Positions 50,722 to 61,546 of a DNA stretch of 64,000 bases are shown piece after piece. Both the position numbers and the translations under genes were made by a program. Numbering within the stretch: the first letter of the stretch is position 1; each line of letters opens with the position of its first letter. The stretch comes from Clitopilus passeckerianus (Eukaryota > Basidiomycota > Agaricomycetes > Agaricales > Entolomataceae). Under the pieces are notes generated by a model that was not told the origin of the DNA, did no database searches, and saw only the letters and a program-made list of their open reading frames with translations. The DNA lies in assembly GCA_944990035.1 (NCBI GenBank), contig CALYLX010000066.1, forward strand, positions 124,001-188,000, given 5' to 3'.

Positions 50722-52408
50722 TTAAGCGGAGCGCGTTTTGAAGACCCGGTTGCTGACAGGTATGCCGAATATGTGTCGTCTAATATATTCGTTGCGGAAT
50801 AGGCCTTTGGGGTCTACTTTGTCGATGACGTTCACGAAGTCGTCAAATCTAGGATAGAGTCGTCTAAGATCTTCTGGTTGAAGAGGATGTGTTTTGGCCC
50901 AGTGTGGGCGTCCTTGATATCGAACTACGATGGATTCGAAGGTTCCGAAGTACTTGCGGTAAGGGACGATGAAGCTGTAGGGCCTAAGTGGGTGTTAGAA
51001 GAAGATCGTTGAGAAGTCGAAGGTCCGAAGCTCACTTGAATTGAATAAGGCCAATCCAGCACGTTTTTTGGCCGTAACTTGGACTGAGCCAGATGTCGTC
51101 GGGAGAGGTGAATCTGATCTCAATGGGAACATGAGGCCTGATGCCATTCGGGTCTGCATACTCTTGGTTGAGCCATGTGCGCATTTCTTGGAGGCATGCC
51201 TTGGTGTCTTGGTACGGAAGAGCCCATTCAGTGGTATATTGTGGGTACTGTAATGTGAATATGTTAGGGACCAAAACAATAGGCCGATCATCTGGAATAC
51301 GTACGCGGCAATCCACGTTGAAGATGACATGGCTGTCGTCAACACCGACAGTTCTTCTGTTGGACACCCAAGTGAGGAAGTAGGCGATCCATATGTTGAA
51401 GCCCAAGAAGAATTTTCCGATGAAGAGGAGTAGCTGGGTGAAATGGTGACTTATGAAGACCCCCCAAAACCAGCCACCTGCAGGATCTCGAGGCTGATAA
51501 GATTAAATCGCGTTGAGTGAGGGTAACAAGCGGCATCGTCCCGAAAGACGCACCTCTGACGTTCGGTCCGAATAACTACAACGTACGGTATCCGTAGGGG
51601 GATACCACCAAAAGCGGACATGCTGAGCAGAATGAACGAGATCATCGAAGCGCCCTATGAATTCATCGAACGGAAGGGACTCTTGAACTTCCTTGAGACG
51701 GAACGCGGGTTCGACCATCAACTGGATCGAGATGATGAGCCCCGTCGTTCCCAGTCCGCAAATCGAGGCCATGAATAAATCTGGCTCTTCAACCCGAGAG
51801 CACGTTACTCTGGAGCCATCCGCCAGGAGTAAAGTCAGAGCCATGACTTGGGTGGATATAACGCCGTAGTCAATACCCGAGCCGTGGGTCGCAGTGGTGA
51901 CACAACCTCCCAGAGTTTGATCGGATATGGACCCGATATTTATCATCGCTAGGTTATACTGGCCGAGTGCAGCATGAAGGTCGTTGAGCGTTATTCCTGC
52001 CTGAGCATGAACATATTTTTCTCCGCATTGACCTAGAGCAAAGAGTGAGGCGTGAGCATTGTCCACAAAAGGCTTGGGAAACAAATAGGAGTAAATAGAG
52101 TATGTTTAAATGCTTACCTCCAGGACCCTATTCATCTTCGTTGTCCGAAGCATGAATTCCGTCGTACATGGGAGATCACTGGGACTGTGGCCAACGCCTG
52201 CAGCTCTGACGGTCTTTCCCTCTCTCCGAGCAAGCTCGAGAACAAGCTCGCACTGGAACTCGCTCTCGGGCTCAAAAATGGTGATAGGGGAGCATTGAAA
52301 TGTTTTCCCCCAATTCCTGAAGGTCGAACGGCTTGAATCTGGGGCGACAGCAATGGGAGCGAGGAGGCTGTAAAGATTTTGAAGGGGAATGTCCTTTAAC
52401 TGCGCCAT
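50722..52408 (-). CDS. ALO1: D-arabinono-1,4-lactone oxidase (aldonolactone oxidase, VAO family)
   Basis: It starts MAQLKDIPLQNLYSLLAPIA (52408) and ends KTRSA at 50722, with several short introns. The FAD-binding PP-loop domain shows VRAAGVGHSPSDLPCTTEFM, VHAQAGITLNDLHAALGQYN, NIGSISDQTLGGCVTTATHG and SICGLGTTGLIISIQLMVEP. The substrate domain ends with VPYRKYFGTFES and GRPHWAKTH, the HWxK motif of aldonolactone oxidases, then RLYPRFDDFVNVIDKVDPKG and RNEYIRRHIFG. The enzyme oxidises D-arabinono-1,4-lactone with O2 to D-erythroascorbate, an antioxidant, at the mitochondrial outer membrane in yeast. One internal segment (about 51440-51400) reads GFNIWIAYFLTWVSN and may be a membrane-touching helix. 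Confidence 0.88.
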
Positions 52409-53139
52409 TGTGGCCTGAGTTTTGGAATTTTGTTGAGGATTTTGGGCTTTATAAACGATCCCACACGGTCAGTCGTGATTGGTGATGGCATGACGCTCCT
52501 CCCGATAGATCGCTTCGCTGCCTAGATTTCAACACGATCCAGGGACGGCTTCAGCCGGAGACATGGATGAATCTCGGCATACTCCGGATGTTTGTTCCTC
52601 GGCTGGTTTTGGGTTCGGTTGGAAAATGGATGCGCTGATAGCGTCCACCGTGAAAAAGTTCGTCTGGATGGGAATTACCGAGGCCTAATTGAAGTTGACT
52701 CCAAGGAGCAATTTGTTCTATCGTTTGCGTCCGTAGAAGAACGCGCAAAAATTATTATCATTATCATTTGTATTCGGGCGCAAACCTTGTGTACAATTGC
52801 CCCCGTCTCTCCTATCCGCAATGACTCACACTCACGACATAACCTCAGGATTGCCTCATTCGGCTATTGCTTGTAACCTTGTCATAACATAATTTAGCAC
52901 GCTCACATAGATACGATGTGCAAGTTGGGTCCAGGCCTGCACGACATAAGCGGAACATTGAAACATCTGCACTACATGTGGCAACCCTTTTTCAAAGTTC
53001 GATCCGCTAACGAGATTTCGGCAAGTAAGAACGACAAGTAAAATACTATATGGCCTCCTATCTACTCCTGGTATATCCACTATCCTTCATTACATACTAG
53101 CCGAATGCAGATATCCAGAGATATCCTCAGTTGAAGAAG
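52409..53139. other. Intergenic region with no gene seen
   Basis: It covers the ALO1 promoter and the 3' flank of the HSPA12-like gene. Short frames such as 52592-52876 (+) and 52748-52551 (-) overlap and have no domain. Confidence 0.4.
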
Positions 53140-53286
53140 TCAAAAGTAACCCTGCGACATTATCTCAGTATCTTCGGGATAAGCAAGAATATCGAAAGAA
53201 GCACACCTGCCCCACTCCTGATTGTTGAACATGAGGATGCCTCGAACCTCGGCACTATCCAATTCCAATCCGAGTTCAAACTCTGT

Positions 53287-56200
53287 TCAAAGAAGCTCAT
53301 AATCAATCGCGATGACGCGAAAGTTGTGATGCCAATTCGCACCTGTGTAGAAACCTCCGGCCTGGGGCTGAGCCGCGTTTTGTTGGAACGTTGGTAATGA
53401 CGATAGATCTACCGTCCACTTGCAGAGTTCCGTGGTCTCTCCTTCATCCGTGTATCGCATGATCTTGTCCGAGTCGCTCGTAAACAATACCGCCACAAAA
53501 GTTGAATCTAGGCCATTGTAGAATCAAGGTCAGCCTCAAGGCCACGACGCCATCAAATCCATTGCATTGCAGACCTTGATTAGATTTCGAGTATTTGCTG
53601 ATTTGGAGAAGGGTCAGTCGCCTATTTCGCCGATGGTTTCCCGCAACTCCGATAATACTCACCAGAATTTTGTGGTCAAACGTTGGCTAAGGGTCAAAAA
53701 TCAGCAACCGCATGGGGAAGAGTAGCGATCAGCGACTACGCACCCTTTTCGGAGGATTGCTCCCTTCGAAACAAGGTACTGCAACCTGAACAAATGAGCC
53801 GCCGGCAAGTGAGATCCACGAGAAAATACAAAAAGTTCTCTTCCACGTACCTATTTTCACAGATTGGAACGCCTGCATCATTATTCTTGATATACGCGGG
53901 TCTTTTCATCCAGTCTTCTTGGTCTGCCGGGAGTTTGACCTATTCGGACGAGAATTACGAATGTTTGAGGAAACATGCGTGAAATTTGAGTTTGACAATG
54001 AGCAACCCACCTTCATGATGTAGGAACGCGGTGCTATCACGCTGGACACCAGGGGTCTTTTGGCGAGTCCGTACTGGGCTGCTCCACGTAAAGTTGCCGT
54101 GTCAGCATCCGGAGGCCTAGCAATGACTCTAATGCGCCCAGAGAAGCGCTCCTGAGAAAAGTTGCATAAGAGAATGTTCCCCAACCATAAACGTACACAG
54201 CGCACCTCGACCCGATGTTTCAAGTATTCGCTACCCGCGAAACCTCCCACAAGCAGGAGCGCGTCAATTCGTTGATCAACGGCTCGAATTTGGTCTTCAA
54301 TGAGTTGGAGCACCTGAAAATCCGCCACCTATGTTTGAACCAGTCACCTTGGTGATTGGAAGGTAAAATCATACCTCCCCGATAACGGGATCAAAGACCT
54401 CCCGACGAAGCAGATTTCCTGGGATAGACAATTGCCCATCAACAAGGCCGACAGAAGGGTCATGTGGGTCCTCGACATTGAAGCAATTAAATTGGAACAT
54501 ATGGTCTTCACGAGATCTCCCGTTAGAAAAAAATATTCTCGAAGCGGGTGCGCCCACATACGGTCATCATCAATCCCACGATAATTGAGTTTGTCGGTTT
54601 CACTGAAGGAATGCACTGCAGGCGCACGGGTGTATTAGCGTATGACGAAACGTAGGTGGGGGCATAGAGGGCTTACTGAAATAAGCCAGAGAGGCGGGGT
54701 TAAGATGGGCAGGATGTTCAGCCAGTAGAGCCTGAGAGTAGGATTCAGAAGCGAATCCGAAAACTGACGTTTTCAGACGCACCTTCACAAGCTCCCGGAA
54801 ACGCAAATCGAGGAACAAGCTTCCGCAATTCGAGCCCGACCGGGCGCAGAGCTCCGCAATCTCCAGGTTAGCCATCTGGCCAATGATCTATCCGAGAGGG
54901 GGTTCAAGCTGTGTTGAGTTCGGAGGTACTCCGGTTATTGCATCGTGTGGAGGTTTACCTTGTAAACGGCCTAAAGACAAATCGTCAATACACGAGCCGA
55001 CGCTTAAATGAGGGATTTAACTGACCAAATCAACGGTACCACCACCAGCATCGACGACAACAAAGTTTTGGGAGGGTCTCAGGTGGTGTAGATTGGTGAG
55101 GTGAGCGCAATGTACGGCAGCAGCTTCAGGTTCTGTAATGATCCTGAGACGCTCTTTCCAGTTTACGTCTCCGTCATGAGCATTCGCTACAAGGCCGGCA
55201 GTAATAGCCGCTTCACGCATGATATCGCAACCCCGAGCATCCCAGGCAGCGGGAACTGTCAGCCAAACGTCGGCCTTATCTGCAGGGATGAAAAGACGCG
55301 TAAGTTATCTCTGAATCCATGTGCGAATGGTGGTGGTGTTCGGACATACTTAAATCGGCAACAGCACCTATCTCCCGCGTGATTTGGTCCTTTGCATATT
55401 CCCACAAGCAGCTGAGGAAATCTATGATCAGGTCAATCGCCCGCTTCCCAGGCTAAGGAATGTCAGGCTAGCAGTCCGTTACTGCCGAGTCATGATACAT
55501 ACCGGCAGCTGTGGCAGGCGAGGGTCCACAGTCGTCTCATCTCGGAGGGCACGAGGTTCCAAGAAGAGTTTGAACCATTCACATCGGGTAGTACCAGCCA
55601 TAGGTGTGGCATTTTTAGCTTCCAAGCCCCAAGCGAGTACTCGGCCATATTCGTCGTACAACAGGCACGTTGGAATCTAGTTAGTGGAAAATTCCACGGA
55701 GTTAGAATGAAAGTGCTGTATTTGAAGATATTAACCTTTCGGAAAGTTTCCGTAGAGCCTGGCCACTGCAAGATTTGCTGTACATGCCCGCCTGCAATCC
55801 GAGAGGAGCCATAGGCCTGGAGCAATTGGAGATAAGCGCTGATTCAACCACATGGGAAGCAGTTAACGACTTACGACGCCTGAGAATGTCGTACCTGTGA
55901 TGAGTTGGTAGAGTGAGTGGAGAATCAGACAACGTGAGGATTTTACGCGCACCAAAATCAATGGAGATGGACATCTTGCCTTCCTCATTGATAGGTGGAG
56001 AATTCGCTCTTGGAAGTGTCTGGGGGGTGTTGAAGGGGCTAAGAGAAGGCAGCGGTGGAGAAGTTGAGCTCATCCCGCGATGGTGAGCCGAAGGAGGTTG
56101 TGCCAGGTCGTTAGCCATGAAGTTGGACTGTGGGGTCCCAAAACCGTTCATTGGGAATGTGGGTCCAGGTTGAGGAGACGGTGTGAGCGTCGGCGCGTTT

Positions 56201-56436
56201 CCGAGGCCAGGTTGCCCGTTCATTGGGGGTGGCGAGTACGACTGGTTCCATGAAGACGCCGTTCCATTGGTCTGAATCGCAGGAGGTGGCGAAATACTTG
56301 GCTGATTGAAGCTTTGCGGTTGCTGAAGCCCTGGCTGAAAGCTTGGCTGCTGAGTGACCTGGCCAATAGGATATTGAGTCACTTGAGGATTCTGGTCCTT
56401 GTTAGCTTGATCCACAGGTTCCCCGCAACAACCCAT
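53287..56436 (-). CDS. HSPA12-like Hsp70-family ATPase with Pro/Gln-rich N-terminus
   Basis: It starts MGCCGEPVDQANKDQ (56436). About 150 Pro/Gln/Ser-rich residues precede SISIDFGTTFSGV, the Hsp70 phosphate-1 loop formed across an intron. VPAAWDARGCDIMREAAI, IITEPEAAAVHCA, FVVVDAGGGTVDL (phosphate 2) and ALLLVGGFAGSEYLKHRVE (adenosine site) follow, so the actin-like ATPase is intact. DADTATLRGAAQYGLAKRP is typical of the HSPA12 branch, which has no classical peptide-binding domain and is expanded in agaricomycetes. More than ten small exons. The N-terminal Gly2 with Cys3-Cys4 is a plausible myristoylation/palmitoylation site. The frame stops at TGA 53287-53289, yet coding-like sequence continues in frame to a second TGA at 53140. 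Confidence 0.8.
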
Positions 56437-57851
56437 CTTGCTGAATGCTGGCAACAATGAGGAAGCGACCAACCAACGCCAACGCTGCTATGCCCAGGGC
56501 CATCATTCCGTTGAAGGCGGTGTTGACTGTGTTCGTCAACAACGGATTCCCAGAGTCCACGGTGGCTGTGTCCTCGGGTGAGAGTCTTGAATGTTGTTCA
56601 GTCACTTTTGCATTCGGCCTAAAGAATCCAAGGGGGGTCATTGAATTCTGGGCTACTTGGTGCTGAACAGCTGGCAGATGGTTTAGCAAGCATCAAGTCA
56701 TTCGATGAAACTCAAGAATCCGATTACTCCGCTCAACTCGGGGCTACCTGCATTGAATTCAGAAGGTGGTTTGAGAACTGAGCAAAGCTTCAGTAGCCGA
56801 GGTGTTTCTCAATGCCATTCGTGCTCTTTGGGGATGGGCTAGCAAAAATTTCGGGCACATGTTGACGTCAATTACGTCTATCAGACTACTATACCTAGGC
56901 TGGATAGATGCACGAGGGGAAGTAGGTTCAAGTTAATGATACAATTCCACACAGAATATCGATCGGAGCAAACCACTGTGTCAGAAATTAATTCTGCTAT
57001 CGAAGATACTTGCCTTGGGTATAGGACGGAACTTTTGGGAGTGCCGCGGCTGTAATGTCGTCTGCCATTCAAACGACAAAATGTCAAGGCGAGTTTCCCA
57101 CATAAAAAGGTGAAACGGTGAATCATGAAAGGAAGTCGTAGCGGGTCGGGTCAGGCAACTTCTCAATCGATTTGCAGGATGGTCTAGCGAGACGCCGACC
57201 AGACACTAGTACCTCTCTAATCCCCGGAAAAGTGGAGCGCTTAGATGGCGTCTGGCTCAGGACACCCATTTGGAGAACTGCTCAGCTACAGGATACTGTC
57301 CATGTGAAATTGAACGCTTCCATTCCAACACGCCGAGTACCAGGATGTTGACAGTGCCAATGAACCCGCTAGACAGTGCCATCACTCACACTTGCGGGAG
57401 ACACCATTTGCAACAGGGTCGTCTAGACAGCCTGTGAAACCCCACAAACCCCAAGAATAGCTACAAGCCTCATAAGCCTCGAGGGAATCACAGTATACGC
57501 ATACCCGCATGGCTCAAGCTGACGGGCGGCTTTCTGACTTGCCACCCCTAATCCGACCGAGTAGAGGGGTGCTGCAATGTGATAAACTTGACCCGCCGTT
57601 AAGGGTTTTGTATTCAACGATAGGGAGACATTTCTGTCCATCTAAGAGCACCAGACTCAAGGGGATATGGAAATCCTGAGATTCCCCAACGAAGAAGTTG
57701 GATCATCGGGATCATGGTGACTGGACTGTCGTATTAGGATTCGGAGTTTGAATCGCTTTGTTGCTTCAACCGTCATCATCGCCTGTGCTCGATTGTACAT
57801 CGCACAATTCCGGTTCAAAACGCATATTCCACGCGAATATATCAAGAGTCT
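56437..57851. other. Intergenic stretch, no supported gene
   Basis: Frames of 60-95 codons occur on both strands. The minus frame 56689-56402 overlaps the HSPA12 start in another frame and holds one hydrophobic helix (MMALGIAALALVGRFLIV). The minus frame 57641-57423 (72 codons) has no domain. None splices convincingly to neighbours. The parts near 56437 and 57851 are promoters of the flanking genes. Confidence 0.35.
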
Positions 57852-58243
57852 ATGGCAGCAGCAACAAGGGCACCTACTCAGCTAGCGAAGAAGCTCAGCA
57901 ATGTCGCAGAAGGTTGGGTGAGAGACCCATTCCGGCCAAATATTCAACTTCAAACTCTGCTCCAATCTCTTGCCACGCATCCACGTCTCAGAGGACAGAC
58001 GGTGGATGCAGCACGTGCGTTAAAAGACAATGCGGTTTATAAGCAGGTGTGCTTCTCCCGCGAACCTTTCCGTTCCCAGTCCACCGGATAATTGATGCCT
58101 TATGATACTAGTTTCCCCTTTCTGACAAGATCTTGGAACCGGCTTCAGCGCCTCATCATTACAAACGCCTCGTTGAAGGCGTAGAAAAGAGTGCTCAAGG
58201 CATCGGCCGACCGTGGTGGAAAGTTTTCCTCAACATCTGGTGA
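57852..58243 (+). CDS. Small conserved-looking protein, possibly mitochondrial
   Basis: Two exons (57852-58046, 58112-58243) join in phase to 108 residues. The N-terminus (MAAATRAPTQLAKKLSNVAE) is basic and Ser/Ala-rich with no acidic residue until Glu20, consistent with a mitochondrial presequence. The body has WVRDPFRPNIQLQTLLQSL, ALKDNAVYKQFPLSDKIL, PASAPHHYKRLVEGVEKSAQ and ends GRPWWKVFLNIW. The Trp-rich, tightly written C-terminus and clean splice site make it a real gene rather than a chance frame. I do not recognise the family; a subunit or assembly factor of a mitochondrial complex is one guess. It converges on Noc2, with 442 nt of non-coding sequence between. Confidence 0.65.
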
Positions 58244-58685
58244 ATGAAGATTACGGCTTGGTCGTGCCGTAACGGCCTTTCCCTAGCAGGTTTTGTGCCA
58301 CCAACCTCGCATGAAGTCTGTTGGACTCTACCGCAATGATCCAGATGTGTTGAAGACAGGAAACAACCGGTCCATCGAAGGCAGGAACCATGTGCATCTG
58401 ACAGGTTCTGGCGATTATGCCACTAACGCTTCAGGGTTTCTCGGACGCTTGTGATGTATGTCACCACCCCAATCTATTTCCGTAACCTTGATTGGTCCAA
58501 TGTTATCACGTAGTTGTGCCAATTAATTCACAGATTAGAGATAATACTGGTACATGTGATACCTGACACGTTTCGTCACTCGTCAACGCACGGAAGCAAA
58601 TCCATGCAGACCATTACTTTTAGACTCCAGCACCCTATTTTTGTTGACCCCCGAATTCTCGACGATATGCGATGGTCTCATGGTC

Positions 58686-61400
58686 TCATTCGCTTTCCAA
58701 GATTTCATCTTCGCCTTCTCGAGCCTGTCGGAGAGATATGGTCAGCGATGCCCCATTAAGTGGATGGCCACAGAGCTTGTGGCATCACTATCGCACCTTC
58801 TCCATGAGCTTCCGTCGCTTTTCTCTCGTCTTCTTCTGGACCTTGAGGTACTTTCCCAGGGGAGATTCGCCCACGCAAGAACGAAGCTTCTGTTCCCAAA
58901 TCTCAACTTCGTACAGATGTCCAGGTGAGAAAGTGACATCTTTTCTCCGCGTTTCAACCCAGCGGCCACTCTCCTCTAACCTCTCCAGGAAAGTTTTGAC
59001 GAGGACTTGATCCTTTCCAGAACCCGATCCACCGCTGTTCCTTCCATTCTTGAGACTCTTCCGAAGCAGTGCGATGATAGGCACAATTATTTCGGGAAAT
59101 GCGATACTGGCTTGCACCGCGGGACTAGCGAGCCACTCCGTGAGAAGGTAGGTCGCTTCCCTAGTATGCCTTCTGAATACACACGGGTCTTCAGGTACTG
59201 TTGTGGCACACGGATAGTAACTTCAAGATCTAAAGGACGCAGGGTTGACGGCTTTGGTCGTGAGGATGGAACAAGAGTGGTCGAGATAATAGGCACGAGA
59301 TAAGGGGAAAGCGAAACAAACGTTTCAGTATGCTTCGTCAGGTGCAACAGAGAACGAGCAATGTGGAGGTGGAAAGGATAAGACCGACTGGTCGGAATGA
59401 GCCTGACATTGAATTGTGTCAACATTCGGATGATCGCGAACGATGGTAAATCTACTGAACCTTATTGCACCAAGACAAACTTGCACAAGTGGATAGATCA
59501 GTGGCTTCAAATCGCTGTCTTGGCCGCCATCCTTGGACCGGACATTGCAAGCCCGAGCCAAAACGATTGTCCAGAAATCTATGCAGTGAACGAACTGCCA
59601 ATTGTACACCTGCTTGTATGCTTCCTATAATCAGGGTTTAGCTCGAGTCGAGTGCATACGATCGAGGGTGCACAGTACCTTAGTCTTCATCTTCATACTA
59701 TTACGCAGATGTATTGCCAGTTGACGGATATATCCGAATGAATGCTGATAGGCAGTGGAGTGGTCAATACAAAAGACTTCGGATGCCGAATTCTTCATTA
59801 AGTTGATGGATGGAAGTGTATGGACGCTGGTGGATCTTGATGAACGAATCAATGTTAGGTATGTTCCCTGGAGGACACAAGGGGGTCAGATCTCGTCCCT
59901 CGGAACATCGACAAATGCCGCGTACCTTGAGCACATTGTCCAATATAGATTCATCATTCATTGACGCCAGTTTCCGTATTGCAAGGAAGGTGGCGATTCG
60001 TATGTTATCCTGAGCACTTGACCATAACCCCAAACATGTCTGAAGAATATGTTCAGATTATGGCGAAGACCAACCTTGAATACACTCGCCTTCAAATACA
60101 ATCGAACCGCATGTCGGCTACTGGCAATGTATGGTATAAGCTTTGCGCTTTCTGTGACAGCCATATGTAGCATATCTTGATCCGTCAACTGTGATAAAAT
60201 ATGCACAGCATTGTTGAAGTGAGATAGGATGAGTTTTTGGAGAGTCTTGAATTTTGGGGTCTGTGTTGGAGGTTTTCTGAACGAAGGTATTAGCTACTGC
60301 GCTTTCAACGGGATGACACAAGGCGACGAACATTTTCCCATTAGAAAGGGTCTTGTAGGGGACATGGTGTTCCAGAACCATCGGCGTATACTTGAACGCC
60401 GTGGACACGAGCTTGTGGTACACTGTGAACGGGGGTCAGTATTCGTGGTGATGGTGGAAAAGGGGAACAGACCATTGGAACTCGTAATTCTCCAAGCAAC
60501 AGTAACGTCATCCTCGTTCATATGTGCCGCGGACCTGAAAGCAATCAAGAGCTTCCTGAGTGCCCGAAGAGAGCGAGACTATCAACAGGGTAAGTTCATG
60601 TTCGTGCGCACGGAAAGTAATGACGGCACCTCAAGCAGCGCCTTCTGCCATTTCTGAATGGTTCCAGCAGTCAATATTGGCGTCTCATCTTCTCCCATCT
60701 CCACGTCTTCATCTTCGTCCTCATCCTCATCATTGTCTTCCAGATGCCCCAGGTCAAAGTCCAAAAGCTCCCGATCGTTTTCCTGCAAGTACTTGTAGAA
60801 TTCGGGATCTTTCTCAGCTAGTTTTGAAAGCTCTTCAAGATGAGCCTCCCCATCTAGTTCGAGGTGAGTTACAGCCTGAAAGGAATGTCAGGACGACGTA
60901 CCGTCCAGGTCATCGACTGAGGCAAAGGATGCATTGTCGTCGATGTCTTCCGCATCTTCATCGTTCTCGAAGCCTGCATCCTCCAGATCCTAGGACGATG
61001 TTGGCTTTCGAAATATTGTCTTCCCTTGAATCTACTTACCTCGTCGAACCCCTCATCCTCGTCCTCATTCTCATCTGTATCGTCCATGAAATTGCCGTCA
61101 AGAAGATTGTCAACGGTCATTTTGCCCTTGGCACTACATTGGAATGGTTTGAATATTGAGAAATGTTCCTGCTTTGTATTCCAAGAGCACGAACGGTTTT
61201 GTCGCTTTAGGTAGCGGTTCCTCCAAGTCCTGATCCTCCTCAGTTTCGTCGCCAGCTTCATCGCGTTTTTCAACTCTTGGCTTCCGTTTTCCTTGTATCT
61301 TTCTCTTTATCTGTTGATGCTTCCGCCTTTCCTGTATAACTTTCTTGAGCTGGCCACTCGCAGCGAATTTGCGCGTTGCTTTAGCTGCCTTCTTGCCCAT
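58686..61400 (-). CDS. NOC2: Nucleolar complex protein 2 (Noc2), ribosome biogenesis
   Basis: It starts [20 protein letters not shown] (61400); exon 1 ends at 61195 and exon 2 begins at 61133. The acidic N-terminal part ([50 protein letters not shown]) is typical of Noc2. The HEAT-like core has [79 protein letters not shown] and [20 protein letters not shown]. The C-terminus is [18 protein letters not shown], then MEK spliced to [12 protein letters not shown] (stop 58686-58688); without that last intron it would stop at 58788. Noc2 pairs with Noc1 and Noc3 to escort 60S precursors from the nucleolus. Exons between 60600 and 59640 are numerous and not all fixed. No gene lies in 58244-58685. 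Confidence 0.88.
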
Positions 61401-61546
61401 GGCCGATCCAAAATAGAATTTGGAAAAAATCTGTATTAGGTAATCGTACAAGAGTATAGATACACAGCCACAAGTACCCTCCCAGTCTAAGCGAACAAAG
61501 ACCAAAGCGCTTCCACAAAACTTGAGAGGCAAACATGGCGAAAAGG

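Noticed and set aside
56402..56689. Minus-strand 95-codon frame with one hydrophobic helix
   Set aside because: It overlaps the HSPA12 start in a different frame, and the MGCC start with its downstream exons explains the region better.
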